A DNA stretch of 63,745 bases from Neobacillus niacini NBRC 15566 (GTDB lineage Bacteria > Bacillota > Bacilli > Bacillales > Cytobacillaceae): the NCBI RefSeq assembly GCF_001591505.1, contig NZ_BCVA01000036.1, positions 1 through 63,745 on the forward strand. Reading direction: 5' to 3'. This document shows positions 42,762 to 52,007 of this stretch, in pieces. The position numbers were made by a program, and so were the translations under genes. The notes beneath the pieces are model-generated. The model did no database searches. It worked only from the letters and a program-made list of their open reading frames with translations, and had not been told where the DNA came from. Numbering within the stretch: the stretch's first letter is position 1; each line of letters starts with the position of its first letter.

Positions 42762-45700
42762 AATATTTCGCTTATTTGTCAGCTCTACCTTTACCGATTT
42801 AAAGCACGAGCGAACCGCATTGCAACGATATGTTTTTCCGCGTTTGAAGGAATTATGTGAACAGTATGGAACAAAGTTTCAGGCGATTGATTTGCGCTGG
42901 GGGGTTCCTACAGAGGCTCAGCTTGACCATCGAACCATGGATATTTGTATCAATGAGCTCCGCCGTTGTAAGGAGCTTTCTCCTAAACCCAATTTTTTAA
43001 TTCTCTTAGGAAACCGGTACGGCTGGCGGCCTGTTCCTAATAAGATTGAGAAGCATGAATTTGAAATGATTTTAGAGTGGCTGAAGAACCACGATTTGTC
43101 TGGTTATAACCTATTCCAAGAGTGGTATCAAGAAGATCGTAATCAATTGCCTTCTGCTTACCGTTTATTGCCTCGAATGGGAAAATACGAAGAGGTTGAA
43201 GTTTGGGAGGGCATTGAGGGCAAGCTGCGGTCCATTTTTGATGAAGTCGTCGAGCAGCTTCCGTTTTCAGATGAACAAAAAGATCACTATTTGTTGTCGG
43301 CAACTGAACACGAGATTCGGGAAGGGGCCTTTAAGCAAGAAGACGCTGCGGACCACGTATTTGCGTTTTTTCGTGAATTCAACCATCCACCCGAAACCTC
43401 TCATGCACGGGACTTCATTGATTACACAGAAAATGGCACGGTGGATGAGGTGAACCAAGATCGTCTTGCTCAGCTAAAGCGAGACATTGAAGAATTTCTG
43501 CCACAAGAAAATATTCGTTCTCATCGTGTTGATTGGGCTGGTGATGATATTGATGTGAGTTACTTACCAGACTTTTATCAAGATGTGCTGACCAAATTAG
43601 AAGGTGTCATTAAAAGGGAATGTGAAGAAATATTAGAAATTCCTGTTGCGATGAAAGAGAAGGATATTCATGAGCAGTTTTCGAAAACGCACTCGCAATT
43701 CTTTATTGGCAGGGAAGAACAATTCCTGCAAGTCGAACAAAAGCTGGAGCAATCGTTGAATCCAATGATCATTTCCGGAGAGTCTGGAGTTGGAAAAACG
43801 GCTTTTGCAGCCGCACTGGCTAACAATTTAAAAGAGAATGGTTCGATGGCACACCTTGTGCAGCGTTATATTGGGGCGTCCTCTTTTGGATTAAATTCCT
43901 TCGAATTGCTGCAATCTATCTTGGTTGAGCTGGAGCCAGAACGTGCAGTAGAAATTTTTGAAATGCGTACCATCGATGAGTTAGAAGATGAGTTGCTGGC
44001 CATAGTGGAAAAAGCCTCATCTGCAGAACCAATTGTGATTGTGTTGGATGGGCTAGACCAATTACAGGACCGGCGAATTTTGTCCTCTTTGTTTGTAAAA
44101 GAGTTACCTAAGTACGTCACCATCATTGGAACAGTAGCAAAGGATAGCATTTTCTATTCCGCTATGAAGAGAACCTTTTCGGAAAATCATTTCATTGAGA
44201 TTGTACATATGAGCAGGCATGAAGGGAAGGAACTGCTTCGTTATTGGCTTAAACAAGAGCGTCGAACCCTGCAGCATGAACAGGAGCAACTTGTGCTGCA
44301 GTCGTTTGAAAAGAGCCCCTTGCCTCTCTATTTAAAGCTGGCATTTGAAGAGGTGAAGTTGTGGACCTCATTTCAAGAGACGCGACCACTTCTCCCCAGC
44401 ATTGATGGAATATTAGAGCAGTTCTTTGAGCGATTGTCTCATCCATCCAACCATGGATCTGTTTTGATCAACCATGTGTTCGGCCTATTGGCAGCATCAA
44501 GGAACGGCTTAGAAGAGGCTGAGCTACTGAACTTGTTATCGGAAAGTACGGATGTCATGGAGGATTTTTACAAAAAGGCAAAGCATGAGTATCTCGGGAA
44601 AAACTTGCCTGTTGTCATTTGGGCACGCTTGTTTAATGATCTTGAGCCCTATTTGATGGAGCGAAATGAGAATGGTTCCTATATCTATAGTTTTTACCAC
44701 CGTCAAATTGGTCGAAAAATTAAAGAGACCTATTTAAAGCAAGTTTTTCATAAAAAAATCGGTGACTATTTTCAAGATATGCCGAATTTTTTGGATGGAG
44801 AGGAAAATAAGATTCCAAATCATCGGAAGGCATTCGAACTTCCACTCCAATTGTATCATTCAGGATATAATCGACAGATGGAAAGCTTGTTAACAGATTT
44901 CAACTTCCTCCAGTCAAAGATTCAAACCAAACTTTCTCATGATTTACTGCGAGACTATGAAAATCTGAAAAACTTGCAAGCAGATTCAAAGAATTCCACA
45001 GAGTATACAGATGATTTTTCGCGCTTTTGTCAAATTCGGCATAGCTTACTTGTGCAGTTCCCAGACCAAATTTTACCGTTTGCGATCAGAATGCCTGAAG
45101 GTTCAAAGGTATTTCTTGAGGCAAAACGCTGGTATGAAGAGAGAAAAATCCCATACCTTCTATCCAATCAAGGTCAAGATCTTGATTTAGATTATTATCA
45201 ACATACCTTTCAATTGCCTGATATTGATTTATCCTTTTGTAAATGGCACCCAAATGGCCGGCATTTGTTAACGATTCATGACGATATTATTAAAATTTGG
45301 GATATCCATACAGGGGAAGAAGTTATTCAGCATTATCCTGGAATTGGGGCGATTAAACAGGTTGTTTTTTCTGAGGGGGAAGATTTCCTAGCGCTTTCCA
45401 GTCAACATAAACTGAGTATCTTGGAATCATCTACATTTAGGCTTGTTTACGAGACACAGGTAGAGGAGACCATTTTAAATCTAGCTTGGAGACCGAATGG
45501 TGAAGACCTAGCCTTTGGCACAGAAGAAGGGATGGTTGGAATCCTTCATTTGCCATCTCAAGAGAAAGTGACTTTTTGGCCCATTGATCAGAATGTTCTT
45601 CAATTAGCTTGGAGACGTGATGGGGATGAACTTGCAATCTGGTATCAGGCAAATTTTAGTTCGGATTATCGAAAAATTGTGATCTGGGATGTTCAAAACG

Positions 45701-47289
45701 AGACTGAAAAGAAAGTGCTGCGCTCGAAATATCAACTCCAGCCAGGTACCTCACGCTATCATTACATGTGCTATGACGAGATGGGCTTCTTATGGACTAG
45801 TGAAAGCACTGGCATTATGGTTTGGAATGTAGAACGGGGCGTAAGGGAAGATAGTACCATTGGTTTAGATATCGGCCGGCATTATTTTTACCATTCTCAT
45901 ATTCTTTCTGTTTTAGATAAAGGCGACATCTTTATTTGGGAAGGACAATCAGGATATGGCAAGCTTCGACTTGCCTTGCCGCCATCCGAAACCTTGCTGA
46001 CAATTGATTTTAAGGACGGTCTCCTTGCTACTATTACCGTTGACGGAAAGGTAACAATTTGGGATCTTCGTAAGCTGGATGAAAAGAGCAGAATTAGTGA
46101 TCAGGTTAGTTGGGCCTATAACCATCCATTATGGGTATTTGCCCACTATGCACAATGGCTGAACACATTGTTTGGAGCCTTTAATGTACTCATACCACGT
46201 AGAAAAGCCTTATCCAAGCAGGTAGAAGACATCTTTGCTGCCAAACAGGTTAATACCCAATTTATCGATTCGCTGATTATTTCTAGTTCGCTTTCTTCCT
46301 CAAAATCTTATTTAGCGACAGGGCACCTAGGCCAATATATGCAGATTCATAATCTCAAAGATGACTCTATCATTAAATATCAGCCATTTAAATCAGGGAA
46401 TATCCGTTTTTGTGAGTTATCTGCAGATGAAAAATTAGCAGCATTTGGGACAAAAGATCAAGTTTGGGTTGTGAATATTCGCAACGGTAATGTTAAAAAG
46501 ACGTTTACATCCAGCAGTGAAATCATTACCGCAAGTTGGTCAAATAACGGACAAGTGATTTCGATTGCACACTCCGATGGATTGATTGATTTACTAAATC
46601 TGCATGTAAATGATGGGAAAAGCTTACATCTTGAAGTAGATTCTGACAGTGCGGGTCAAATTCTTATGAAGTGGAGCCCGGATGGTCGATTCTTGTCTAT
46701 TTGCATCGGGAATCAATTTTATGTCTATCAGGTAACGGTTACAAGTGGAAAATTAGTGGAGAAATTACTAGCCAAGGGAAGCTTAAATCAACAGGTGGAA
46801 AATCATGAATGGAGCCATGATAGTAAACAAATTGCCTTTTTAGGGATGCAGTTTGAAATTATTGTTGTTCAGGTCCATTCGAAGCAAGTCGTCCAACAAC
46901 TGGAATGCTTCTCAACCAGCATATCCGAAGCCCTTTCAGCCTACTTACACGATATTGTATTACTGCCACATGAGAAGATTGCTAGTTTAGAAGACATGGC
47001 CAAACAAGAAAGCGAGCATGCAAATCTGCAAAGGATTCAACGGTTTGGCCAAGTATTGGGTGCGAATTCCCTGCTGGCTTGGGATGAAACAGGAAATTAT
47101 CTAGCTGTGGGGCTGGGCAACTGGCTAAAGGTTTTCATGCTTATAGAAGGTAAAGAAACAGCGCTTTTTTATACTAATGAACCGATGATTAGTTTGTTCT
47201 GGAACGGAGAGAAATTACAGACAATTGAAGGAAATACGATGAAAAGGAAGGAATACTATTTTCCGCAGAAAAAAGAAGGGGCCAGCTAA
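42745..47289 (+). CDS. DUF4062-STAND NTPase-WD40 protein (NWD1/TEP1-like architecture)
   Basis: This 1514-aa protein has three parts. Residues 5-100 are a DUF4062 domain (FRLFVSSTFTDLKHERTALQ, DLRWGV). A NACHT/STAND ATPase follows, with Walker A GESGVGKT at 345-352 and Walker B IVIVLDGLD at 430-438, then a winged-helix/helical region to about 800. A long beta-propeller runs from about 830 to the end, with WD40-like blades (CKWHPNGRHLL, IKIWDIHTG, LAWRPNGEDLAFG, KVTIWDLRKLD). This is the layout of animal NWD1/NPHP3-like proteins and of bacterial STAND sensors. In such proteins the propeller senses, the NTPase oligomerises and the N-terminal domain signals. The neighbouring membrane, RyR and HEPN-like genes suggest a defence or stress-sensing role. 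No known effector nuclease is fused. Confidence 0.88.
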   Translation: MPRSSKIFRLFVSSTFTDLKHERTALQRYVFPRLKELCEQYGTKFQAIDLRWGVPTEAQLDHRTMDICINELRRCKELSPKPNFLILLGNRYGWRPVPNKIEKHEFEMILEWLKNHDLSGYNLFQEWYQEDRNQLPSAYRLLPRMGKYEEVEVWEGIEGKLRSIFDEVVEQLPFSDEQKDHYLLSATEHEIREGAFKQEDAADHVFAFFREFNHPPETSHARDFIDYTENGTVDEVNQDRLAQLKRDIEEFLPQENIRSHRVDWAGDDIDVSYLPDFYQDVLTKLEGVIKRECEEILEIPVAMKEKDIHEQFSKTHSQFFIGREEQFLQVEQKLEQSLNPMIISGESGVGKTAFAAALANNLKENGSMAHLVQRYIGASSFGLNSFELLQSILVELEPERAVEIFEMRTIDELEDELLAIVEKASSAEPIVIVLDGLDQLQDRRILSSLFVKELPKYVTIIGTVAKDSIFYSAMKRTFSENHFIEIVHMSRHEGKELLRYWLKQERRTLQHEQEQLVLQSFEKSPLPLYLKLAFEEVKLWTSFQETRPLLPSIDGILEQFFERLSHPSNHGSVLINHVFGLLAASRNGLEEAELLNLLSESTDVMEDFYKKAKHEYLGKNLPVVIWARLFNDLEPYLMERNENGSYIYSFYHRQIGRKIKETYLKQVFHKKIGDYFQDMPNFLDGEENKIPNHRKAFELPLQLYHSGYNRQMESLLTDFNFLQSKIQTKLSHDLLRDYENLKNLQADSKNSTEYTDDFSRFCQIRHSLLVQFPDQILPFAIRMPEGSKVFLEAKRWYEERKIPYLLSNQGQDLDLDYYQHTFQLPDIDLSFCKWHPNGRHLLTIHDDIIKIWDIHTGEEVIQHYPGIGAIKQVVFSEGEDFLALSSQHKLSILESSTFRLVYETQVEETILNLAWRPNGEDLAFGTEEGMVGILHLPSQEKVTFWPIDQNVLQLAWRRDGDELAIWYQANFSSDYRKIVIWDVQNETEKKVLRSKYQLQPGTSRYHYMCYDEMGFLWTSESTGIMVWNVERGVREDSTIGLDIGRHYFYHSHILSVLDKGDIFIWEGQSGYGKLRLALPPSETLLTIDFKDGLLATITVDGKVTIWDLRKLDEKSRISDQVSWAYNHPLWVFAHYAQWLNTLFGAFNVLIPRRKALSKQVEDIFAAKQVNTQFIDSLIISSSLSSSKSYLATGHLGQYMQIHNLKDDSIIKYQPFKSGNIRFCELSADEKLAAFGTKDQVWVVNIRNGNVKKTFTSSSEIITASWSNNGQVISIAHSDGLIDLLNLHVNDGKSLHLEVDSDSAGQILMKWSPDGRFLSICIGNQFYVYQVTVTSGKLVEKLLAKGSLNQQVENHEWSHDSKQIAFLGMQFEIIVVQVHSKQVVQQLECFSTSISEALSAYLHDIVLLPHEKIASLEDMAKQESEHANLQRIQRFGQVLGANSLLAWDETGNYLAVGLGNWLKVFMLIEGKETALFYTNEPMISLFWNGEKLQTIEGNTMKRKEYYFPQKKEGAS

Positions 47290-47969
47290 AAGCTCCCTTC
47301 TTCTCCTTTTGTTAGGAATTCATTTTCATAGAATGGCCCAGATTCAGTTGGAACCTCAATGGAAACAATTCGCTTTGATTTTGGAAACAGATCCATGATG
47401 AGGGTATTGCCAATCTCACCTTTTAATTTTTCTAGTGTAAAGGTATAGTCGTGTTTTGAATCAAAGTAGGCAGTTTGGTAGACTTGATGATTGGTATCAA
47501 TGAGTTGAATCCCATATCGGTGCATGTTACCGTGAGCATCATATGGAATTTGACCATATAAACTGTTATCGATTGGACCAAAGAATTTCTCTTCGATGGG
47601 GATAACCTCAGCTAACGTACTTTTCGTTTGAACGGGAAGGTCATCTTGGAACGCTGTGAAATATTGCTTCATCATCATTAAGCCGAACAGGCTTGAAAAA
47701 ATAAGAAGCATGGTTAAAACACCAATCCAAAGTATATGTATGATGTTGCTAGGTGCTTTTTCATGCCATAAATTATTAAGAAGCCGGCTGATAAATAGGC
47801 AAATGAGGAAAATGGCAAAGTATGCTAGGAACTTCCCTTCAAAATAAAGCTGATATTCTGTATGCGGCTTAAAAAATAGGAAAAGCGCAAACCCGAAAAT
47901 GGGGAATGCAACAACAAAGGTTAACATCAGAATATTTATAAAACGAAAATAATAGTTGAAATAGTACAT
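47286..47969 (-). CDS. Membrane protein, convergent with the STAND gene
   Basis: This 227-aa protein has three N-terminal transmembrane segments (near 8-30, 45-65 and 80-105) and an outer beta domain of about 115 residues. The domain reads like DUF3592-type proteins (YDAHGNMHRYGIQLIDTN). ATG 47969 after GGGGTGG gives a sensible start; the longer frame begins in sequence without a site. Its last four bases overlap the STAND gene end, so the two convergent transcripts may interfere. Function unknown. Confidence 0.65.
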   Translation of the reverse strand: MYYFNYYFRFINILMLTFVVAFPIFGFALFLFFKPHTEYQLYFEGKFLAYFAIFLICLFISRLLNNLWHEKAPSNIIHILWIGVLTMLLIFSSLFGLMMMKQYFTAFQDDLPVQTKSTLAEVIPIEEKFFGPIDNSLYGQIPYDAHGNMHRYGIQLIDTNHQVYQTAYFDSKHDYTFTLEKLKGEIGNTLIMDLFPKSKRIVSIEVPTESGPFYENEFLTKGEEGSF

Positions 47970-48049
47970 AAGTCCACCCCAAAAAGATAATCTATCATTA
48001 TCGTAAAACAAATGAAGCAATAGGTAAAGAGAGTTAGGGGCGTTTAAAC

Positions 48050-48415
48050 TTGAGATTTCTATCTTTATTGATTAATTCTATTTTTATAGTAATAGGATTT
48101 GTTTTTCTTGCCATGATCGTTGGTGATTTCGGATTCCAGACCGTGCTTAATTTTCTTCTTGCCATGGCCATCTTATATGGATTATTCCGTCTGAAAAATT
48201 TTTATTTCGGTAAAAAATTTGTACGGATGCAGTACATTAAACGGGCAAAAAAGGGTCAACAAACTCATTTTTTGTTGAGAGGTCTGAGTATTACAGGCTT
48301 CATTGCGGGAGTAGTACTGTTTATTTTAGGTGGAACAAATTATGTTGTATCGGGTATTGGATTCTATCTATTGTTATTTTCCATTGTCTTGGGTGTTTTT
48401 TTGTTTAAGCGCTGA
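48050..48415 (+). CDS. Small membrane protein, four helices
   Basis: This 121-aa protein has four predicted helices (near 7-28, 33-50, 73-93 and 100-119) separated by short basic loops. It begins at TTG 48050 after TAGGGGCG. No family recognised. It opens a short run of same-strand genes that includes the two RyR proteins. Confidence 0.6.
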   Translation: MRFLSLLINSIFIVIGFVFLAMIVGDFGFQTVLNFLLAMAILYGLFRLKNFYFGKKFVRMQYIKRAKKGQQTHFLLRGLSITGFIAGVVLFILGGTNYVVSGIGFYLLLFSIVLGVFLFKR

Positions 48416-48505
48416 AGATTAGCGAGAGAAGCAGCTAGTAAGCTAAGAGAAATGATACCTGCTGATTTATTTACAAAGAGACTTAGAGGAGAAAGGGTGG
48501 GGGGA

Positions 48506-48802
48506 ATGACGTATAAACCAGAGCCGATTGTGACAACGGAAATTGAGTTGCCCGTAGAAATCTTGGGACTCAAGGAGGAATTAGCTAGAAATATTCATGA
48601 AGTCTGGGCATCACAAAGAATAGAACAAGGATGGATCTATGGACCAGAGCGGAACGATCGGAAAAAAACGCATCCGAATCTCGTTCCATATGAGAAGTTA
48701 ACAGAAGAAGATAAAGATTATGATCGGAATACCGCAATGGAGACGTTAAAAATGATTTTATCATTAGGATTTAAAATTGAAAAAAACATTCGAAAGGAAT
48801 AA
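48506..48802 (+). CDS. RyR-domain small protein
   Basis: From ATG 48506 behind GGGTGGGGGG the protein is 98 aa. It matches a stand-alone RyR domain: IHEVWASQRIEQGWIYGPER, then KKTHPNLVPYEKLTEEDKDY and RNTAMETLKMILSLGF. These are the conserved W-x-x-x-R-x-x-x-G-W, P-x-L-V-P and D-R-x elements of ryanodine-receptor repeats. In prokaryotes such domains are small and proposed to bind a nucleotide-like or other ligand. The next gene encodes a channel-like protein with a second RyR domain, seven bases away, so they are one unit. Confidence 0.85.
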   Translation: MTYKPEPIVTTEIELPVEILGLKEELARNIHEVWASQRIEQGWIYGPERNDRKKTHPNLVPYEKLTEEDKDYDRNTAMETLKMILSLGFKIEKNIRKE

Positions 48803-48808
48803 GGAAAA

Positions 48809-50761
48809 GTGAAAAAATACATTTATACTCATGCCACTGTCCTTATCTATAGTTTATATACCCTGATAATGGTTGCTCTTTTATGGGGATTTCATCTAAA
48901 AGAAGGGACTCCCAATTACGTCTTAGCAACGATCATTACAATCGTCCTATGCGGATATTGGTTTATCTTTTATTACCGTATCCTTAAGAAAAACCGTATA
49001 CAGGTTTTATTATTTATTGTTGCGGTCACGACAGGAGTTTACGGTTTTAAATTTCAGGCAATCGAAGAGTATTCATTAACAAATGCATTGTATTCAACCT
49101 TTCGTCTGTTCTTATTAGATGTAGACCCTGTTTTCTCAAAATCAGCCAGTAAATTTACAACCTACCCTCTAGCCATTGAGATTTCGCGCTGGACGGCGGC
49201 TGCCTACACGATTTCAACTTTATTTTCATTAATATATTTGTTTTTCAATCAATCTCTCAAATTAGCTTTATATAGGATCTTCGGAAATCATATCGTTATT
49301 TCTGGTTATCATAAAAAAAGCAAAGTGTTGATCGAGAACCTGCGCAAACAACAGAAAAAGGTTGTTTTAATTGTAGAAGAAATCTCTGAATCGCAAATGA
49401 CATATTTACGAGAGTTAGGAGTTATTTTACTGATTGGAAAACAAGGAAGCACCTCTTTATATAAGAAATGCAAACTATCAAGTGCAGAGTATTTTATTAT
49501 TTTTCATGAAGAAGATTCGAAGAATTTAAATGAAATACTCTCATTAAATGTGTTCGTCAAGGAAACGGGTGTATCACTGAGTCTAAAACAGGTTATCGTA
49601 CATCTAGGTTATCACCAATCATATGAGCTGTTTGAAGAAATCGAAACAGATCTCTCCTTAAAAACAAACCGAGCGGACTATCTTCCTGTTAAACCATTTA
49701 ATCTACAAAAATTAGTGGCAGAAAAACTATTTAATGAATATCCGCTTCATGAGGGTTATGAAGAACGACTTCGGAGTCCAAACGGAGAAGCATTACATTT
49801 GTTAATTATTGGATTTGGTCAAACCGGACAACATTTGGCTGTTCAGGCAATAGAACGGGCACATTATATAAATTCTGCACAAATCAAAATAACGATCCTG
49901 GATAAACATGCTGAGAAAGTAAAAAAAGACTGGTATGATAACTATCCAAAAAGTAAAAGGGTTGCGGATTTAACGTTTCATACGATCGATATCGAAACAG
50001 ATTCGATTGATGATTATGTCCTTGCGAAAGAAGCGGGCTACACGCATATTTTTGTTTGTTTAAAAGATGATTTTGAAGATCTTAAAGCAGGCATACAGCT
50101 TGGTAAAACGATTCCTCACCTTCCGATTTACTTGAAATTAAGTGAAAAGGCCCAAATAAGTCACTGGCTGCACACAAACACAGAGAAGTTTAATAAGCTT
50201 TATCTTTTTGGAAACTATGAGGAAGCATTGACTTATGATTATGTTGTCAATGACCAATTAGAGAATCGCGCAAAAAATATTCATGAAGCTTATAAAACGA
50301 GCAAGGAAGTAGGGTCGAAAAAGAAACAAGGAACGTGGGACCAACTTTCAACCTTCTTAAAAGAATCCAATCGGAATCAGCTCAATCATGCTGAAGTAAA
50401 ACTTATGCTTATGGGATTAAAGGCAGTTGCAGCAGATGAAATAGCGAAGAGCGGTCAGAAAGCCTTAACAGCAAAAGAGTACCTAGCAGTAGCGCAGGAA
50501 CAGCTTGCGTTACTAGGGGCTGCTGAACATCAACGTTGGAATGCTTTCCATTTTCTAAGAGGCTGGGACACTCTTGAAGAAATTGCTGATGGGAAAACAA
50601 AAGACCCAGACAAAAGGCTTCATGCTTGTTTGGTCACCTATGATGACTTGAAGAAAATCGAAGAAATAACAGGCGAAGATTATCAAAAGTATGACTGCGA
50701 TGTCGTGTTGGAGCTTTATCAAACCATGCAGATGGGTAGATATGGGATTGTAAAAGAATAA
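48809..50761 (+). CDS. Ion-channel-like membrane protein with TrkA_N domains and C-terminal RyR domain
   Basis: This 650-aa protein has four N-terminal hydrophobic segments, about 8-30, 35-55, 65-80 and 122-145. The segment between the third and fourth (ALYSTFRLFLLDVDPVF) lies where a pore loop would, but no TVGYG-type K+ filter is present. Two Rossmann/TrkA_N (RCK-like) domains follow, starting at HIVISGYHKKS (about 168) and LLIIGFGQTGQHL (about 330). A C-terminal RyR-type domain has EHQRWNAF at 573-580 and GKTKDPDKRLHACLVTYDDL. It may be a ligand-gated channel or a nucleotide sensor at the membrane. GTG start. Confidence 0.82.
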   Translation: MKKYIYTHATVLIYSLYTLIMVALLWGFHLKEGTPNYVLATIITIVLCGYWFIFYYRILKKNRIQVLLFIVAVTTGVYGFKFQAIEEYSLTNALYSTFRLFLLDVDPVFSKSASKFTTYPLAIEISRWTAAAYTISTLFSLIYLFFNQSLKLALYRIFGNHIVISGYHKKSKVLIENLRKQQKKVVLIVEEISESQMTYLRELGVILLIGKQGSTSLYKKCKLSSAEYFIIFHEEDSKNLNEILSLNVFVKETGVSLSLKQVIVHLGYHQSYELFEEIETDLSLKTNRADYLPVKPFNLQKLVAEKLFNEYPLHEGYEERLRSPNGEALHLLIIGFGQTGQHLAVQAIERAHYINSAQIKITILDKHAEKVKKDWYDNYPKSKRVADLTFHTIDIETDSIDDYVLAKEAGYTHIFVCLKDDFEDLKAGIQLGKTIPHLPIYLKLSEKAQISHWLHTNTEKFNKLYLFGNYEEALTYDYVVNDQLENRAKNIHEAYKTSKEVGSKKKQGTWDQLSTFLKESNRNQLNHAEVKLMLMGLKAVAADEIAKSGQKALTAKEYLAVAQEQLALLGAAEHQRWNAFHFLRGWDTLEEIADGKTKDPDKRLHACLVTYDDLKKIEEITGEDYQKYDCDVVLELYQTMQMGRYGIVKE

Positions 50762-50772
50762 TGGAAAGATCA

Positions 50773-50828
50773 AGGGGATGGTTCTTGTGGTCCAAAAAAC
50801 ATTAAAATGAACCCTGAGAACCGTCCCT
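50773..50828 (+). other. Hairpin of the GGGACGGTTCTC repeat type before the HEPN-CBS gene
   Basis: AGGGGATGGTTCT can pair with AGAACCGTCCCT across a 30-base loop. It separates the RyR-channel gene from the next gene, which has its own -10 TATAAT at 50851-50856. Confidence 0.55.
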
Positions 50829-50889
50829 CTGGCGTTTTCCTAAGAATGGCTATAATAGTACTATTTTGTATTTTAAGGAGAGAATAAAC

Positions 50890-51621
50890 TTGCAGGAAAT
50901 TATTACGACAACACCCCTCGCAGAGAGGTTTGAATTCGCTTTTAATCGAATACATAAATGTTTATTAAAAATGGTACGAAATGCTAGAAGTGATGGATTT
51001 AAAGACTTATTGAATCATGGCGGAAGTCATGCGATTATCCGAACCTACAGACGGGATTTATCTCAATATGCAAAGCTGCGCAACTCTATTGTCCATGAGA
51101 AAGTGAAGTCAAAGTTCTATATAGCAGAGCCTCATGAGGAAATTGTTTTACATATTGAAAAGATTGCCATGCTTTTTGAGCAGCCTATGAATGCTCTGGA
51201 AATAGCAAGTAAACCAGTTCTATATTACAAAGAGGAAACACCATTAAAGGATGTCATGAAAGTAGTTGACAAGTTATCATGCACGACATTTCCTATCTAT
51301 GATTCTTCAGGTTATAAATGGCTACTTACTTCCGAAGGGATTATTCGTTGGTTATCGAAGCAGCCTTTAACGGGAATAAACATTGAGAATACCCCAGTCC
51401 GTGATATTTTTCGTTACGAAAAACATCATGAGGTTGTTTATGTAAATCAAAATGTTGATATCTATCATGTCGAAGAATTGTTCGAGGATTACCATTTGGC
51501 GCATAAAAAATTAGAAGCTGTTGTTATTACTGAAAATGGTAATATGTCTGAAAGGCCATTAGGGATTATTACTTCTTGGGATTTGGTGGAAATTGATGCG
51601 ATGGAGCAGGAGTCGGAATGA
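50890..51621 (+). CDS. HEPN-like/CBS-domain protein, candidate RNase effector or sensor
   Basis: This 243-aa protein starts at TTG 50890, nine bases after AAGGAG. Residues 1-110 are helical and include LRNSIVHEK with R64-x4-H69, the R-x4-6-H motif of HEPN ribonucleases, in the expected position at the end of a helical bundle. Residues about 115-240 form a CBS pair (TPLKDVMKVVDKLSCTTFPI; TPVRDIFRY; PLGIITSWDLVEID), a module that binds adenine nucleotides. A nucleotide-gated RNase is a reasonable hypothesis. The domain fold call for the N terminus rests on the motif and helicity only. Confidence 0.65.
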   Translation: MQEIITTTPLAERFEFAFNRIHKCLLKMVRNARSDGFKDLLNHGGSHAIIRTYRRDLSQYAKLRNSIVHEKVKSKFYIAEPHEEIVLHIEKIAMLFEQPMNALEIASKPVLYYKEETPLKDVMKVVDKLSCTTFPIYDSSGYKWLLTSEGIIRWLSKQPLTGINIENTPVRDIFRYEKHHEVVYVNQNVDIYHVEELFEDYHLAHKKLEAVVITENGNMSERPLGIITSWDLVEIDAMEQESE

Positions 51622-51624
51622 TTA

Positions 51625-51654
51625 GGGTGGTGCCTGTCACCACCCGGTTTTTTT
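51625..51654 (+). terminator. Terminator after the HEPN-CBS gene
   Basis: GGTGGTG and CACCACC around CCTGT, then CGG and T7. Overlaps the CCCGGTTTTT-type repeat string. Confidence 0.8.
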
Positions 51655-51719
51655 CGAAGGTTGATAGTTTAATGGCTGTGTTAAAGGTTATGGTTGATTT
51701 TAAGAATTTTAAGAATGTG

Positions 51720-51960
51720 CAAATAGACGGAGGAATTCCGCTAAATTAATAATTTCCATTAAAAAAGGCTCAAATAAACGGAGAGATTCCGCCTATTGGC
51801 TTGAGAATTTCAAAAATGAGAGGTTTTGCTTTACATAACCGGAAAACCTCCGCTTAACTATCCCCAAACAGGCTCCATTCTGCATTTATCCGGAAAGTCT
51901 CCGTTTATTTTACTTAGGCTGGTTTCTGAGGCGCAAACCAACAGCATTATATAACACATC
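51720..51960. repeat. R1 dispersed repeat, copy 7 (subfamily 2)
   Basis: Motifs are TAGACGGAGGAATTCCGCTA, AAACGGAGAGATTCCGCCTA, AACCGGAAAACCTCCGCTTA and ATCCGGAAAGTCTCCGTTTA. The long tail AGGCGCAAACCAACAGCATT matches copy 1. This fills the gap before the HAD gene. Confidence 0.85.
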
Positions 51961-52007
51961 CAAAATAAAAAATAGCCCAATCCTATATAGATTGAGCTGT
52001 TCCTACA

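Noticed and set aside
48809..50761. Reading the TrkA_N/RyR protein as an ordinary potassium channel
   Set aside because: No TVGYG/TIGYG-type selectivity filter is seen between the membrane segments, so only channel-like is claimed.
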